Shown: piece after piece, positions 41,708-53,209 of the stretch
How positions within the stretch are numbered: position 1 is the first letter of the stretch
Layout: every line of letters begins with the position of its first letter
NCBI GenBank assembly: GCA_943737045.1
Contig: CALSFV010000049.1
Coordinates: 310,001-374,000, forward strand
Origin: Parapristionchus giblindavisi
Taxonomy: Eukaryota > Nematoda > Chromadorea > Rhabditida > Diplogasteridae
DNA length: 64,000 bases
Direction of reading: 5' to 3'
Program-made: the position numbers and the translations under genes
The notes under the pieces: model-generated
Told to the model about the DNA's origin: nothing
The model's input: only the letters and a program-made list of their open reading frames with translations
Databases searched by the model: none

Positions 41708-42395
41708 CGGTGTCTTAAAAAATCATACACAGTCAACGGAAAGCTACAAACGTGATTTCGAAAAGGTTCATTGACAAATAGGAATGGTTAGGTGATTTGT
41801 TCCAACGAATCTTACATATTTTAGGAGCGGAGTAAAGTAAAGGTAAAGGTATTTACAACCCGTTATTCGCAGTCCTGCGGGCGCTCTCTGTTAGGCCAGT
41901 GATCTCCCGCAGGACATCGTTTTTATGTTGCTAATGCTTACAATGCTCGCAACTTGTCCTGGCCATATGAGATGGCAATAACATGAATAGGATCAGTTTT
42001 CGATCGATATTATGAATCCGTTTCCAAACGCTGCTCAATCGAGCTTAGCTTCGAGAAAATCGATATTAAAATTCGGCTGGCTGATTCGGAAAATCGTGTG
42101 GCTCCCCAGAAAAACCATCGTAATGTGTTCATGAACTCATCTATCAACTATCAAAACAACGACTGGAGTAGTTTAGTGGATAAGGTAGATAAAGTGTCCA
42201 TTTTCGAAAAAAAAAGCTCAGCTCGATTGGGTAACGTTTGAAAACAGATTCGTAATACACATCGAAAACTTATTCTAGCCAGGTTTGTAGGTCAAAGACT
42301 AGCGGCTTGGATACTCTGAACAAGTGCCTCAATAGCGGATCATAAGGAGATGAAAGAATAATTATTTAAAGAAAGACGATCCCCTTTTATGGCAC
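41708..42395. repeat. Third copy of the inner palindrome-arm repeat
   Basis: Nearly identical to 35993-36679 in the same orientation, including CTGGCCATATGAGATGGCAA, GCGGCTTGGATACTCTGAAC and AAAGACGATCCCC. It ends where the left palindrome arm also passes into its spacer, which suggests this is a mobile unit of about 690 bases and that the palindrome formed at its edge. The outer part resembles the foldback at 52187-52618. Confidence 0.8.
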
Positions 42396-42479
42396 TTAAG
42401 ATTCAGTGGAAACACTGCTTAGTTAATCTTGATAAAGTGTATTACTGTTACTGTATTAGTTGTAAACTCGACAAGCTCG

Positions 42480-45190
42480 CACTATTTTATAATAGTATCT
42501 AAGCTGTGATCTAGATATTACTGTATTTTCATCGTTCTCCTTTTCTTTCAATATACACAAAACACTTAATATCGTTATTTTCATTGTCTTAGAAGCTATA
42601 AATTATAATTCTTATTATTTTTTTAGTAGACTGCATACAATGCAAAGGGTTGTACACTGGAAGTAAAGAATGCTACAGTGCCTAATGCTTTGATATTTGT
42701 TCGTTAGTTTTCGCTATCTACACCTACCATACCACGATACCTACTATACCACGAAATACAACTTTTCATTATCGATTTTCTCAAATACCAGAAGCTCATG
42801 GCAAGCAGACTCAACGGATTTCCAGACAGAATCACATGACGGTTTGTATGGTATATGTCTCTAGTCATAACTCCATGGTGATTTTTGATTTGAGACGATT
42901 CACATGTAAGGAACGACAAATTAATTTTATTTGTATTAGTTGCCATACAGTGCAAGTGCCATACAGTGCACTCGTAGTATATTACTATACATTTTCTTCT
43001 TATCGGCTAATTTTCACAGTTCACTGGTATTTCATCAGTTATGAACTCCTTCTACATCTCACTCGAGCTAGAAAGGATATTAGTTTGCTACAGCCATGTT
43101 ATATATGTCATCTCTTCAATTCTCAATATAATCTCGTTCATTTGTCTGTTGAAAGAGACCCCACCAGACCAAGCAACAATTCGAAAATATTTGTTGTACA
43201 TTCAGGTAAATAGTTCATAACGTGAACAAAAACGTACTGCTTATTGATTTTAGGTTCTCGTAACTTTGACTGATTTTCATCTTGATGTTCTATTCGTATC
43301 GTTTCCTATGTTTCCAGCCCTTGGTGGCTATTGTCTTGGTATTTTGTGCCAATACTCTGTACCTTACCACTATCCATTTGCAAGTTTTCGATCAGATTTC
43401 TTCACTATTACTCAATTTTAGGGAGCCTTGGTTTTTCTCATTGGCCATATTGCGGTTTCCATCGCAATCTGTTTCCTTTTTCGACATCAATCGCTCATTT
43501 TGGAAACGAGCTTTTTCAAATTGAAGAAAGTGTAACAGAATCTTTGTTACCTCCAACCTTCACGATCATTACAGAGGACATTTATTTATGTGCAAATCGG
43601 TGCCTTCTTATATTTTAGCATTCCGGGATTGCTTTTAGCTTTCGGAAACTACGATAGTGAAGGCATGGATCGAAGAATTTATGAGGTAAGTGTCAAATGC
43701 ACAATTCAAAAGGCACTGAAAGAAAAAAGATGCGAGAGGCGTAGAAGGAGTGTTTTTCTCACGTTTTTTAAAAATCTTTTCGCAACTTTTTAACTGCATC
43801 TGAAATGTCTTAAAAATTCCTTCGCTTCTGTAAAGATTTAAATAACGCTTTCTAAAGTTTCCATATAATCTAACATGGATCAAAGAAAGAGGAGAATATG
43901 CCATATACGATCACGATGAACTATTACCCGTATATTATTCCATAATATTGGTGGGTTATTGTAATTTTATCCCAATGATAAAATTTCGACAGATTAATTC
44001 GTTTACTTTGTGCTTGGCGATTTTTCTTTTTCAACATATCACGTATTCACTGCGCAAAGAGGTACAATTTTTTGTTAAGAACGCGCAGTTTTTGTAAGAA
44101 CCAAATTGGCGCATGTTGGTCACAAAACTTTCAAAATGGATATAGCTCGCCGTTTGCAAACTTAACATTCCGTGGTGCTCACTACCAAATTTAAAAAAAA
44201 AATTACTCCCTGTAGTTTCAAGCAACCTAAACCATGCATATTAAAAACATGCATAATGCCTTGCATAATACGAGAAGGATATCTTATTGTTAGCCCTTTT
44301 CGAGGGAAAATATGATTGATAGATGTTCGGGGTCTGCTGCACCAAAAATTGTATATTTTCGGAAAATTCGGAAAATTTTTAAAAATTCGGAAAATTTTAC
44401 GACGGAAAAAGTTTCCGATTTTTCTCGGAAAATTCGGAAAATCGGAAAATCGGAAAACGGAAAATGTACAGCCCTGCTATACAGTCCTCAAAATGACATC
44501 TTTAAGATCTTTAATAGATTTTGAACTCTTTAAGACTTCACGTTCTGTTCGATCTGCGAGAATGAAGACTCAAGCTCTTTTCGTGCTCCTTATACAGGTT
44601 TTTTCCAATCTTTTTTCAAAATATTATTGTTTTATTTTAGTTATTCCTTCCAATTCTTTTCCTTCTGGTTCCAACGTTCATCATGAATTTCGGACTCGTC
44701 ACCGGAATTGTCCCATTCGGTTTGCATAAACACAATGTATATTGTTGTATATATCACTTAAAATTAATCAGAGATATGTTTTGCATCGTCTCAATGTATG
44801 CTATTGCACTCTATGGCTCACAATGTAGCCCTACTATCAATTACACCAAATTATCGAAAATTCATTTATGAATTCTTTATGCGAATCTTCAAGCGAAAAA
44901 TGGTGCGTTGAATTTGTTGGATTGGTTTCTTTTCAGTGCATATAATTCAGAGTGTTGCAAGGCTGGAGCGAGATTCTGAGCTTGTCAAACAGACGTCTTG
45001 AACGAGCAACGCGGGTTATTTGACAATTCTAATAAAGTTTCATATGCGGTCGTTTTCTTGAATGGAAAGGATTAGAAGATATCCCCTGTTTTGTTTTTCT
45101 CTCCTTTTCTCTCCTGCGGGATAAATGTTTTATTATACTATTATTATTAAAGAAATCACTGCTTATACTGCAAGCACTGCACAAACATCC
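42480..45190. repeat. Tandem duplication carrying the chemoreceptor, copy 1
   Basis: Matches about 48250-51190 in the same orientation, including flanks (TTCATTGTCTTAGAAGC upstream, CATATGCGGTCGTTTTC downstream). Differences are small indels and one 485-base hAT MITE plus a hairpin in copy 2. Confidence 0.8.
43041..44911 (+). CDS. Seven-transmembrane chemoreceptor, Sri/Srh type, eight exons, apparently intact
   Basis: Exons 43041-43205, 43254-43358, 43422-43529, 43575-43685, 43858-44061, 44535-44597, 44641-44719 and 44772-44911 join in phase and give 324 aa. The order of helices fits the nematode Str superfamily of serpentine receptors, closest in style to Sri/Srh: IYVISSILNIISFICLL (TM1), LDVLFVSFPMFPALGGYCLG (TM2 region), GALVFLIGHIAVSIAICFLF with RHQSL (TM3), VQIGAFLYFSIPGLLLAFG (TM4), SIILVGYCNFIPM onwards (TM5), LFLPILFLLVPTFIMN (TM6), and AHNVALLSITPNYRKF (TM7 end), with a basic tail FKRKM. 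Such receptors sit in sensory cilia membranes, with ligand unknown. Intron 2 is only 63 bases, and reading through it gives an apparent stop. Exon 6 uses acceptor TTTAAG. Copy 2 at 48556 supports these boundaries. Confidence 0.88.
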
Positions 45191-46084
45191 CTGATTTAAA
45201 GGTGGTGTCCCACGAATATTTTCGTGAATAAACTGTGAAGACAGGATATAAGTCACCACATACTATTTCTTTTATAATGATTCTGCGTATTGATTGACAT
45301 AATCACGATTGAACGATGTTAAATAGTGCAGGGAATGGAGAAAGAGAGATGGGAAGGGGCCTAATGAGAGGGCAAAGGTTGAGTGCCGGTCGCAAACTGA
45401 ACAGAAACACACTTTTTACTCACAGTATATGTATGAGGGGGCTCATTCCCATCGTGGTAGGAGCCAATCATTCTTTTCGTGTGTCCCCATCTTTAACACG
45501 TATTTTAGTACGGGTTAACATTCGCCGTGTTAACGTGTTAACGTGTCATTCCGTGTTAAGATTCGCCCCAGGGTTCCAAAAACCGGACTGTGTGATCTGG
45601 TACTCACCAGTGGATTGAGCCTCACAGGTAATGGAGCGATGAATAAATTGTGAAAACGAAAAATTGTTTCCAGGTTCTAAAAAAGTGCAATGGAAAATCG
45701 ACGAAGGAAAGTCCAAATTCATAATCCCATGAACTCACGAAATGCCTGAAGTTTGAGGCATACGGTAGTTTTCGTCAATAAAATTTTCGTTGTGCAAATT
45801 TATCAAAGTTGGATGTATTTCTAAATAGTGCGTATTTCTTTTATATCTGTATTTAAGCACATATTTATTCGCGTTTGTCAATCTAGTGGTTTGCACATGT
45901 ACATTTTTTTCTATTTAAACAACTTCACCAGCCGATCGGCTCGGTCGTCATTAAGGTTATCAAGAGTCCCGTCGTTTCTCGCGAGTTGCATGAATTGAGG
46001 AGCAGGGATCTTGACGAAGTCGCCTCTCTATCTCTATGCCGGCATTCCATGATTTATTTTTCCATGCGGAGTCCCTTCGAGTAC
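45191..46084. other. Intergenic stretch, nothing recognised
   Basis: Contains an imperfect repeat of GTGTTAACGTGTTAACGTG near 45530 and no coding exon. Confidence 0.4.
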
Positions 46085-46535
46085 TTTTACAAGGGAATGC
46101 TAAGAACTCACCATGGAGTTATGATTAGTGACATATATCACTGGAATCGGAATGAAATTCTGACTGGATCTCCGTTGAGTCTACTTGCCACGAGCTTCTA
46201 GTATTCGAGAAAATCGATAACGAAAACCCGAATAATGAAGCCATGAATACGACTATCTTGATATGGTTAGCCATATCAACTCGGTTTTCATCCTCAATGT
46301 CACCGACACTTCTACTGCAGTGGATTGGAAGTGAAAACCGGGTTGATATGGCTATCCATATCAATTAAGTCGTGTTTATGCCTTCAATATTCGTGTTTTC
46401 GTTATCGATTTTCTCGCATACCAGAAGCTCGTGGCAAGTAGACTCGACGGATATCCAGTCAGAATTTGATACCGATTCCACTGATATATGTCACGAATCA
46501 TAACTCCATGGTGAGTTCATAGTATTCCCTTAGAT
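46085..46535. mobile_element. Foldback element
   Basis: Palindrome of about 450 bases: AAGGGAATGCTAAGAACTCA at the left mirrors TGAGTTCATAGTATTCCCTT at the right. GCTTCTAGTATTCGAGAAAA and TATCAACTCGGTTTTCA also have mirrored partners. Half of a relative lies at 42720-42890, just upstream of the chemoreceptor. Confidence 0.8.
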
Positions 46536-46827
46536 CGATTATTTCGAAATTCCATATCCATTTGAGCCAATCCGCGTAGATTTCGTCCTGTCGATACAGA
46601 GTGGACAACTAGTTTACGATAGTGGAATGAAAATTTGTGTGCAAAAAAGTGCAGTAGAAAATAGTTCAATAAGCCAAAAGCCGATATTTCTTTATTTAAT
46701 TTCATTTTAGCTATAAATTATCATGTTGGATAGAATGTCATTTTGAGAGTTTTTTTTGTTACGTTGTCACTGTTCGTATAAACATCTGACGTTATCCCCC
46801 ATGGGAGGTTTAGAGAGCGTGGACTCT

Positions 46828-47026
46828 GGTATTTTGAAACTTAAAGTCTACTTAAATTACGTCACAGACTTTAAGTAGACTTTAAGTAAACTTAAAGAGA
46901 AAGAACATTTGACGAAATGCATTACAGTATACCACACCACTTTAAGTAGACTTGCGTTTTACTTTAAGTTTACTTAAAGTCTACTTAAAGTGCGGAGTTT
47001 AAGTAGACTTTAAGTTTCAAAATACC
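46828..47026. mobile_element. MITE made of ACTTAAAGTCTACTTAA repeats
   Basis: Inverted ends GGTATTTTGAAACTTAAAG / CTTTAAGTTTCAAAATACC, about 200 bases. The whole interior is variants of AAGTCTACTTAAAG, so it can fold in several ways. Flanking duplication unclear. Confidence 0.75.
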
Positions 47027-47324
47027 AAAGGAGGTCTTACCTGCTATCCCGTGCACCCACAAACATCACCGCTCTGTACACAGCTTTCAATATTATTCGC
47101 GGTTTTATCAATATTGACCAGTAAAATGTTTAATTTCTCCAATTCACTCTACCGAAACCGTGGACACTCCCAAAAACTAATCTTTTATTAAGTTTTCAGT
47201 CTCATATTCATATCTTTCTTTTTTAATTGAGTTATTGGTACATGGAATACTCTTGATTCATCAATTTAAAAATCGCCAAACCCGCACTTTTAGGGATAGT
47301 ATCAAAGCCGTGATCTAGATATTA

Positions 47325-47325
47325 C

Positions 47326-47376
<51 letters not shown>

Positions 47377-47417
47377 TATATTTTATCATCGTGCGTATGC
47401 ACGAAACGAGACAAATG

Positions 47418-47450
<33 letters not shown>

Positions 47451-47455
47451 GATAT
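47325..47455. repeat. Microsatellites (ATT)n and (AT)n
   Basis: Two ATT runs (about 47328-47368 and 47419-47450) separated by an AT run. A shorter ATT run lies at 48395-48415. Confidence 0.9.
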
Positions 47456-47544
47456 TAATACTAGGCTGCATACAATGTAATATTTTGTACACTGGAAGTC
47501 AAAAATGCTACAATGCCTCTAATGTCAGTTACAAAAAAAAAACA

Positions 47545-48250
47545 AAGCATGATAGATTCTAGAAATATTCTCCATTGGCATCGATGACCTTCTTTATCTA
47601 CGTGGAAGATTGTGGATCCATTCGTGATACACAGTAAGACTGGGTCTGTTTCATAAAAATAACTGCCGAGTACGGTCTGGAGAGTGGCTAGGTCTTTGAA
47701 GCTCTATGTACCTTTAGAGGAGGCGTTGTCATGTAGGATCCGACGTGATTGTTCGAGGTGGAGTCGTAGCTTCCAAAGATGGAGTAGACCTGTGCATTGA
47801 TAGTCGTACCCCTTGGAGAGGAGTTCCCGGTACTCGACACCCCGTACTGATCTCCAGACGCATAGCATCAATTTTGTGCAAATCGAGAGGAGGGCATCTG
47901 CTTTAGTCTCCTTCGCTCTTATATATCGTATATCATCCACTTTTTATCCTCAGTTATAAAGCTGACTAGCCAATTAAACAGAGAAGAGTCTTTGCCATGC
48001 TTTCTTGGCTATCCTTGTCGTTGTTAGGAAAGGCGAATTTATGGTGTACGCTCCTGCTAGGATGTTGGATGTCGAGGGGGGGGGCGTTCAAGCTGGAGAG
48101 GAATAGGAATAGCATCACGTTGCGAATGACAATTCTGAAGGGAACGGAATTGTGCCTCATTATCTCTGGGAGAACGCGCAGGAACCCTATTGCAAACATG
48201 ATGGATTCAATTACAACTTTAGTAGAATTATTTGAATGAATGAAGACGAA
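47545..48250 (-). pseudogene. Old mariner remnant
   Basis: Diverged from the mariner copies at 20774 and 56912 but clearly related: GATTCTAGAAATATTCTCCA, TGATTGTTCGAGGTGGAGTC, GTACCCCTTGGAGAGGAGTT. Only about 700 bases remain, without the AATTCATAAG-type terminal repeats, on the - strand. Stops and frameshifts occur throughout. Confidence 0.75.
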
Positions 48251-49329
48251 AAAACGGGCGTTATGCATGACTTCATCTTACAGTATCAAAGCGTGATATA
48301 GATATTGCAGTATTTTCGCCGTTCCTCCCTTTTGTTCATTATACACAACACACGGAATATCGTAGTTTTCATTGTCTAAGAAACGACAAATTGTTATTAT
48401 TATTATTATTATTGCTACTACTAGTCTGCATACAATTTAAGGGGTTGTACACTGGAAGTAAACAATGCTACCAACCTAATTCCTAGATATTTGTTCCTTA
48501 TTTTTTCCACACATTATCATCTTATCGGCTGATTTTCAAAAATAATTCATCAATTATGAACTCTTTCTACATCTCACTCGAGCTAGAAAGGATATTAGTT
48601 TGCTACAGCCATGTCATATATGTCATCTCGACAATTCTCAATATCATCTCGTTCATTTGTCTGTTAAAAGATACCCCACCAAACCAAGCAACAATTCGAA
48701 AATATTTGTTGTACATTCAGGTAAATAATTCATAACGTGAACAAAAAACTGCTTATTGATTTTAGGTTCTCGTAACTTTGAATGATTTTCATCTGGATGT
48801 TCTATTCGTATCGTTTCCTATGTTTCCAGCCCTTGGTGGCTATTGTCTTGGTATTTTATGCCAATACTCCGTACCCTTTCACTATTCATTTGCAAGTTTT
48901 TGATCAAATTTCTTCACTACTGCTCAAATCTTCATTTTAGGCAGCGTTGGTTTTTCTCATTGGCCAATATGCTTCGTATTTCGACATCAATCGCTCATTT
49001 TGGAAACTAGCTTTTTCAAATTGAAGAAAGTATAACAGAATTTTTGTTACCTCCAACCTTCACGATCATTACAGAGGACATTTATTTTTGTGCAAATCGG
49101 TGCCTTTTCATATTTTAGCATTCCGGGATTGATTTTATCTTGCGGACATTACGATACTGCAGGCACAAATCGAAGAATCGAGGAGGTAAGCGCATAATGT
49201 ACAGTTTACAGACACAGAAATAAAAAAAAAGATACGATGCTTGTAAAACGAGTGTTTTCTTGCCTTTTCGTTACTTTTCTCAACTTTTGCACGTCACATA
49301 AAATTAAAAATCTCTTCGCTTCTGTAGGA

Positions 49330-49447
49330 ATGTACGAAATGTCGTGCTACATTTTCAAAACGTCCGTAACCTCGGCCGCAACGTCTTCGTGACATCTCCG
49401 ACGTTACGACGGAGGTTACGGCGCTCGCACGTTTTGAAACTGTAACA
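49330..49447. repeat. Hairpin mini-element, interrupted at its right end
   Basis: CTACATTTTCAAAACGTCCG and GGAGGTTACGG-type arms mirror around 49390. The right end CGTTTTGAAACTGTAACACT runs directly into the hAT MITE at 49454 and resumes as CACTGCATAACAC after 49938. Confidence 0.75.
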
Positions 49448-49453
49448 CTGAAT

Positions 49454-49938
49454 CAGGGTTGGGATTTAACGTTAACGGTTTTAACGGATTTAACGGATTT
49501 AACGGTATTCATCCGTTTAATTAATTTTTAACGGAATCCGTTAAAATTTTTCCAAGGTAGACAACATGCTATTTGAATACGTTTTATGTTTATAAAATAT
49601 ATATTTCGAGTACTCTGTTCTCACTATAGCGTTATTCGAGTACTATATTCGAATTGTTATTCGAAATCACTTCACTTTCGGCCGCGGCTCTTCTTCTTTG
49701 ATTTTCGCATTTTTTGTCTTTGCTTTATATTGATTATTTTACTTTGTTTTCGGAAATGCACTTTTACTACTCCTAATATTGAATGTTAAAAATGTAGAAT
49801 TATCAAAATTAGTCGATTTCCAGAAATTCCTTGGCAATTTAACGGATTTAACGGATTTAACGGAATTTAACGGAATTTGAAACCGTTAATTTAACGATTT
49901 AACGGATCCGTTAAATTTTTATTTAACGCCCAACCCTG
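49454..49938. mobile_element. hAT MITE rich in TTTAACGGA, 8-base target duplication
   Basis: 485 bases with ends CAGGGTTGGGATTTAACG / CGCCCAACCCTG and flanks CACTGAAT / CACTGCAT (49446-49453, 49939-49946; one mismatch). Both ends are short tandem arrays of ATTTAACGG. Confidence 0.88.
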
Positions 49939-51189
49939 CACTGCATAACACTTTTCATAGTTTCCATATAATCTAACATGGATCAAAGAAAGAGGACAAT
50001 ATGCCATATACGAACACGACGATCTAATACCCTTATATTATTCCATAATATTGGTGGGTTATTGTAATTTTATCCCATAGATATTATTTCAACAGATTAC
50101 TTCGTTTGCTTTGATTTTGGCAATTTTTCTTTTTCAACATATCACGTATTCACTGCGCACAGAGGTACAATTTTTATTGTTATGAAAATAACACGCAGTT
50201 TGTAAGAATAGAACGAAACAAGCGCATGTTAGGCTAAAATTTTTCAAAAATAGTTCTTGAAAAAAACTACAGAATATTAATGGCGTGGTAGATTTACTAA
50301 AGCCTGCGACTTTCGTGAAAATCAAGATAGATATGTGAGCTCCCACCATTTCTATGTTGTTTTTTTTCTAACCACACAACACTTTGTTCTTGCAGAAACA
50401 AAAATATTCGTAATAAAATAATGTCAGAATGGCGCTTCGCAGTCCGCAGAATATTGCGCAATTATTGCCCAAATAATAGACAACCGAAAAATATTTTTTT
50501 TGTTGTAATATTAATTCAAATCTTTAAGACTTCTCGATCTGTTCGATCTGTCAAAATTAAGATTCAAGCTTTATTCGTGCTACTCATTCAGGCATTTATT
50601 TTTTCTCTCATTACTTTTTGAAAAGTTATTATTTTATTTAGTTATTCCTTCCCATTCTTTTCCTCCTTGTTCCAACATGGACCATAAATTTCGGCCTCGT
50701 TACCGGAACTATTCCATTCGGTATGCAATAAAATCTATATTGTTGTATATGTCAATTAAAATTAATCAGAGATATGTTTTGCTTCGTATTACTGTTCGAC
50801 CCTGCATTCCATGGCTCACAACGTAGCACTACTATCAATTACTCCAAATTATCGAAAGTTCATTTATCAATTCTTCATTCGAGTCTACAAGCGAAAGATG
50901 GTTCGTTGGAATTGAAGGATACATTTATTTTCGTTGCATTTCAGACTTTAGAAAGTCAGAAGCGGGATTTTCAGCTCGACAAACATGCCTCTTGCACGAG
51001 CAACGTACTGTTTTCGCGGGTTATTTGAATATTCCTATCAAATTTCATATGCGGACATTTGGAGAGGAAAGGATTGATCTTGTGGATAAGAAGATTTCCC
51101 ATGTTTTGGTTCCCTCGTCATGTAAAATGCTGTCAGGAGAAATATTATTATTCTTAAAAACAAGAAACTGCTTAAATTCAACTGCTTAA

Positions 51190-52158
51190 AATGGTTTAGT
51201 TCTGCACAAACAACCTTGAGCCTAACCCCTAGTTTATTGTTAGTGCTTATTTTAGTGCTTTAAAATCGGTGCGGGGTTACAGATAGAGATGGCTGTAACG
51301 CGCTATGCATTGCGGGCCAGGAGTACGGTGTAAAACCATTGCGGGCCCGCAACGACTACTTTGTTTCTATCTGGCCCGCAATCATTTTACGCAGCATTGC
51401 GGGCCCGCAATCACTAACAATGAAGTCAATTTCATTGCGGGCCCGCAACCCCCGAATAGCCAACTCTTGTTACAGACACTGTGTGAATTGGAACTCATCG
51501 GTGGAATGAGCCAAACAGGTATTGTAATAAGTAAGATAAGTGTCAAGTACTCTGGAAACTCTACCACGCGGGGCACCCTGTCACTCGCCCCGCGGGGCAC
51601 TCTGCCGGGCACCCTGCGTGGCCAGCTGCAGGGCACCCTGCGGGGCCCGGGCGGCTAACGACAGGGTGCCCCGCCGGGTATAATAGTTTTGCTTAGGCAG
51701 GGTGCCACGCGGGGAGAAATTTCCAGAGTATGGTAAGTAAAGATATGGATAAAATGGAGTACGGAAAGATTAACTTGGAAGGTTTTATAAGAAACAAATA
51801 TGCGAATGACAAGCATGCCATAAACGTAAGAGTTTAAAGACAAGGATGGAATTATACCTGTGTTTGAGTAGTCGATTCGAGCACGTTTAGACTACAACGA
51901 TTACAGCACGATTACGAAAACTATTACGAAAATTCGAAGTTGCCAGGAAGAGTTGTTTGTATACATTGTTCTATTATTATTTTCAATACCGAACAACAAC
52001 ACAATATTGTATTCGTCTTGATAATATACAATTTTTCGTTAAAAATATTTATTCCTCGAGGCATTTAATCCCTCTTTGTATATGTTTTTTCGTGTTATGG
52101 TTGCCATGTTCATTTAAGTAGGGATGACCCGCAGGGCGGATAAGGCATGGGTAATCTG
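51190..52158. repeat. GC-rich short palindromic repeats and flank
   Basis: Five copies of ATTGCGGGCCCGCAA or variants between about 51308 and 51450, then repeats of GCGGGGCACCCTG in both orientations between 51570 and 51715, all in otherwise AT-rich DNA. The phrase GCAACCCCCGAATAGCCAAC after the first array recurs in both arms of palindrome 1 (about 35170, 38372). No gene recognised up to 52158. Confidence 0.75.
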
Positions 52159-52186
52159 TTAAGGTACCTTAGGAAGATCGATCTAA

Positions 52187-52618
52187 CAAGGGGATGGTCG
52201 CAACTGGTCCTGGCCATATGAGATGGCAATAACATGACCAGGATCAGTTTTCAATGCTGATTACGAATCCGCTTTCAGAAAGTGCCTAATCGATCTGATT
52301 TTCGAGAAAATCGGTATTGAAATTTGGCTTGTTAATTCGAAAAGTCGTGTAGTTTCCTTCCCAAACTATCTGGATTGCATCGGAAAGATCCGGTGATGAA
52401 AGGTAAACTATTGCGAGAGTTCATAGATGAGTTCACCAGCCCAACCGGACGATTTGCGCAGGAAACCACTCGAATTTCCGAATCAAAATAACGATTTCCT
52501 CGAAAATCAGGTCGATTAGGCACTTCCTTTAAACGGATTCGTAATCAGCATCGAAAACTGATCCCAGTCATGTTATTGCCATATCATATGGCCAGGACCA
52601 GTTGCGACCATCCCCTTG
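52187..52618. mobile_element. Foldback element in left arm
   Basis: CAAGGGGATGGTCGCAACTG at the left mirrors CAGTTGCGACCATCCCCTTG at the right. The element is palindromic over 432 bases. Mirrored copy at 61656-62087. It shares the CTGGCCATATGAGATGGCAA end with the repeats at 36225 and 41960. Confidence 0.85.
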
Positions 52619-52747
52619 TAAGATGCGAAATAAGACGGCATGCAGGCCATACTGAACAATCCTTACGGATTCTCCCTATATTTCCCCTTGTGATTAAAAT
52701 GGCAGTCGATTACTACTGCAGAGGAAAAACATGATGGAATACTGATA

Positions 52748-52964
52748 TAGTCCGTATAAAATGTACTTGTCTAATTGCCTTGCTACTGGCTGCTAAAGAG
52801 AGAAAGAACTATCGATTAACTCTCCACTTCTTCCTCTCTTCCTTCGTCGCTCTCTCTGATCTACCTACTATCTCGTTTGGATTCCCTCTCTAAACATAGA
52901 AATACATTGTGGCTGTGGCTGGCTACTCTCCTACTAAATAAACAAGTGTATTTTATACGGTCAA
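52748..52964. mobile_element. TA-type MITE (CCGTATAAAAT family), left arm
   Basis: 217 bases, TA on both sides (52746-52747, 52965-52966). Same family as 26083-26298. Mirrored copy at 61310-61526. Confidence 0.88.
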
Positions 52965-53209
52965 TAGACGTTGGCAGAATCTCCCCCGAAGATTGTAGCC
53001 GCTTCGTCTGCTATTTGATAAAATATGAATTATGAGAAAAGTGCAAAGACTTTTGGAACACCCTAATACAACAAATTATAGACCGGCAATAATCGCAATT
53101 TCTATAATGATAGAGATGGACGAAGTGGAGAGAAGGAACGTCTACTGAGAGGATACTCACCCCTCCCAATTGTGAGAAGACCGTTGTGAATGCTTTTTAT
53201 TTTTACCAG

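Larger units (their letters stand above)
48556..50915 (+). pseudogene. Chemoreceptor copy 2, decayed
   Basis: All eight exons of the receptor at 43041 can be found, but exon 3 carries a deletion that changes frame after GALVFLIG-equivalent AALVFLIGQY and reaches a stop. Exon 5 has TAG after LVGYCNFIP, and the exon 6 donor is GC in place of GT. Exons 1, 2, 4, 7 and 8 are well preserved, so silencing is probably recent. The intron before exon 5 contains a hairpin element with a hAT MITE inserted in its end. Confidence 0.88.

Noticed and set aside
43359..43421. In-frame stop inactivating the first chemoreceptor
   Set aside because: The stop lies in a 63-base intron with GTACCT/TTTTAG ends that joins phase 0, and the second copy supports the same boundaries.
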